From assembly GCA_007128555.1 (NCBI GenBank), contig SKXF01000295.1:1-5217 (forward strand): a stretch of DNA of 5,217 nucleotides, in the 5' to 3' direction. This DNA comes from Clostridia bacterium (lineage in GTDB: Bacteria > Bacillota_E > SLMV01 > PUMD01). Made by a program: the position numbers and the translations under genes. Positions within the stretch are counted from its first letter, which is position 1, and each line of letters begins with the position of its first letter. The notes below the pieces were generated by a model that was not told where the DNA came from, made no database searches, and worked only from the letters and a program-made list of their open reading frames with translations. This document shows positions 4,933-5,217 of this stretch, in pieces.

Positions 4933-5217
4933 ATGATCGGCAAGCGCATTTGCCTCGTTCCCCATATGGGCTATCTCTCCGAGACGTCCCGCATGGTCGC
5001 GACATACAAAGCGTTGCGGGACCTGGGCGAGGAGCCACTTGTGGCCACGCACGGCGGAACCTACGAGTGGGTGCTTGAACAGGAAGGCATCGAATATGAG
5101 CTCATCGAGCCGCGCATGTCGCATGAGCGATGCCAGGCCTTCGTGAAGGCGAATCGGGTCGATGGGCAGGCGTTGCGGTTCTACGAGGTCGACGAGCTCG
5201 AGACTCTGGTCGTTTCG
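4933..5217 (+). CDS. GT-B fold glycosyltransferase-like protein, N-terminal part (3' end outside window)
   Basis: The first 95 codons run off the end of the window without a stop. The protein starts MIGKRICLVPHMGYLSETSRM (1-21), continues with TYKALRDLGEEPLVATHGG (24-42) and then VLEQEGIEYELIEP (47-60). This is the N-terminal Rossmann half of GT-B enzymes of the GT1/YjiC/MGT kind: a hydrophobic strand ending in a His-x-Gly-like turn (H11, G13), a helix with the A-L-R-x-L-G pattern, a second strand with ATHGG, and a G-I-x-Y strand before the acceptor region. The usual H-x-G-H-x-x-P turn is modified here (HMGYLSE), so the subfamily is uncertain. The sugar donor site lies in the missing C-terminal half, so donor and acceptor cannot be named. 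It has its own promoter and ribosome binding site and appears to begin a transcription unit separate from the hydrolase genes. A non-glycosyltransferase Rossmann protein remains possible. Confidence 0.6.
   Translation, partial: MIGKRICLVPHMGYLSETSRMVATYKALRDLGEEPLVATHGGTYEWVLEQEGIEYELIEPRMSHERCQAFVKANRVDGQALRFYEVDELETLVVS

Overview
This is a bacterial window of about 60% G+C. Its genes start at ATG or GTG behind purine-rich Shine-Dalgarno sequences and are closely packed where they are intact. The sequence alone does not fix the phylum. A high-GC Bacillota or Chloroflexota background would fit, but that is only an impression. All recognisable genes are on the + strand.

Layout. (1) Bases 1-600 hold the last 199 codons of a metal-dependent hydrolase that resembles the DUF6282 amidohydrolase-like family. 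(2) Bases 601-899 are a 299-base non-coding leader with several inverted repeats. One CT-rich segment can pair perfectly with the ribosome binding site of the next gene. (3) Bases 900-2279 encode a complete cyclic-amidohydrolase of the allantoinase/dihydropyrimidinase/hydantoinase type. (4) Bases 2270-3493 encode a complete M20-family N-carbamoyl-amino-acid hydrolase or allantoate amidohydrolase, overlapping the previous gene by 10 bases. (5) Bases 3514-4072 look like the wreck of a surface or secreted protein with two carboxypeptidase-regulatory-like (beta-sandwich) repeats, broken by an in-frame TAG and a frameshift. (6) Bases 4073-4833 hold no convincing intact gene, but include a perfect 13-bp hairpin, a 14-bp palindrome and a hydrophobic open frame that may be a transporter relic. 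(7) An extended -10 promoter and a strong ribosome binding site precede the first 95 codons of a GT-B glycosyltransferase-like protein that runs off the window at 4933-5217.

How the genes work together. The central pair forms a two-step ureide or hydantoin degradation module. The first enzyme opens a cyclic amide (allantoin, a hydantoin or a dihydropyrimidine). The second removes the carbamoyl or ureido group of the product and releases ammonia and CO2. The upstream DUF6282-like hydrolase is a plausible third member of the locus, but its role is unknown. The 3' third looks like a decayed junction followed by an unrelated transcription unit.

I do not see a clearly new biological system here. 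The observations most worth checking are the leader with a possible anti-Shine-Dalgarno switch in front of the hydrolase operon, and the frame-broken tandem-repeat protein.
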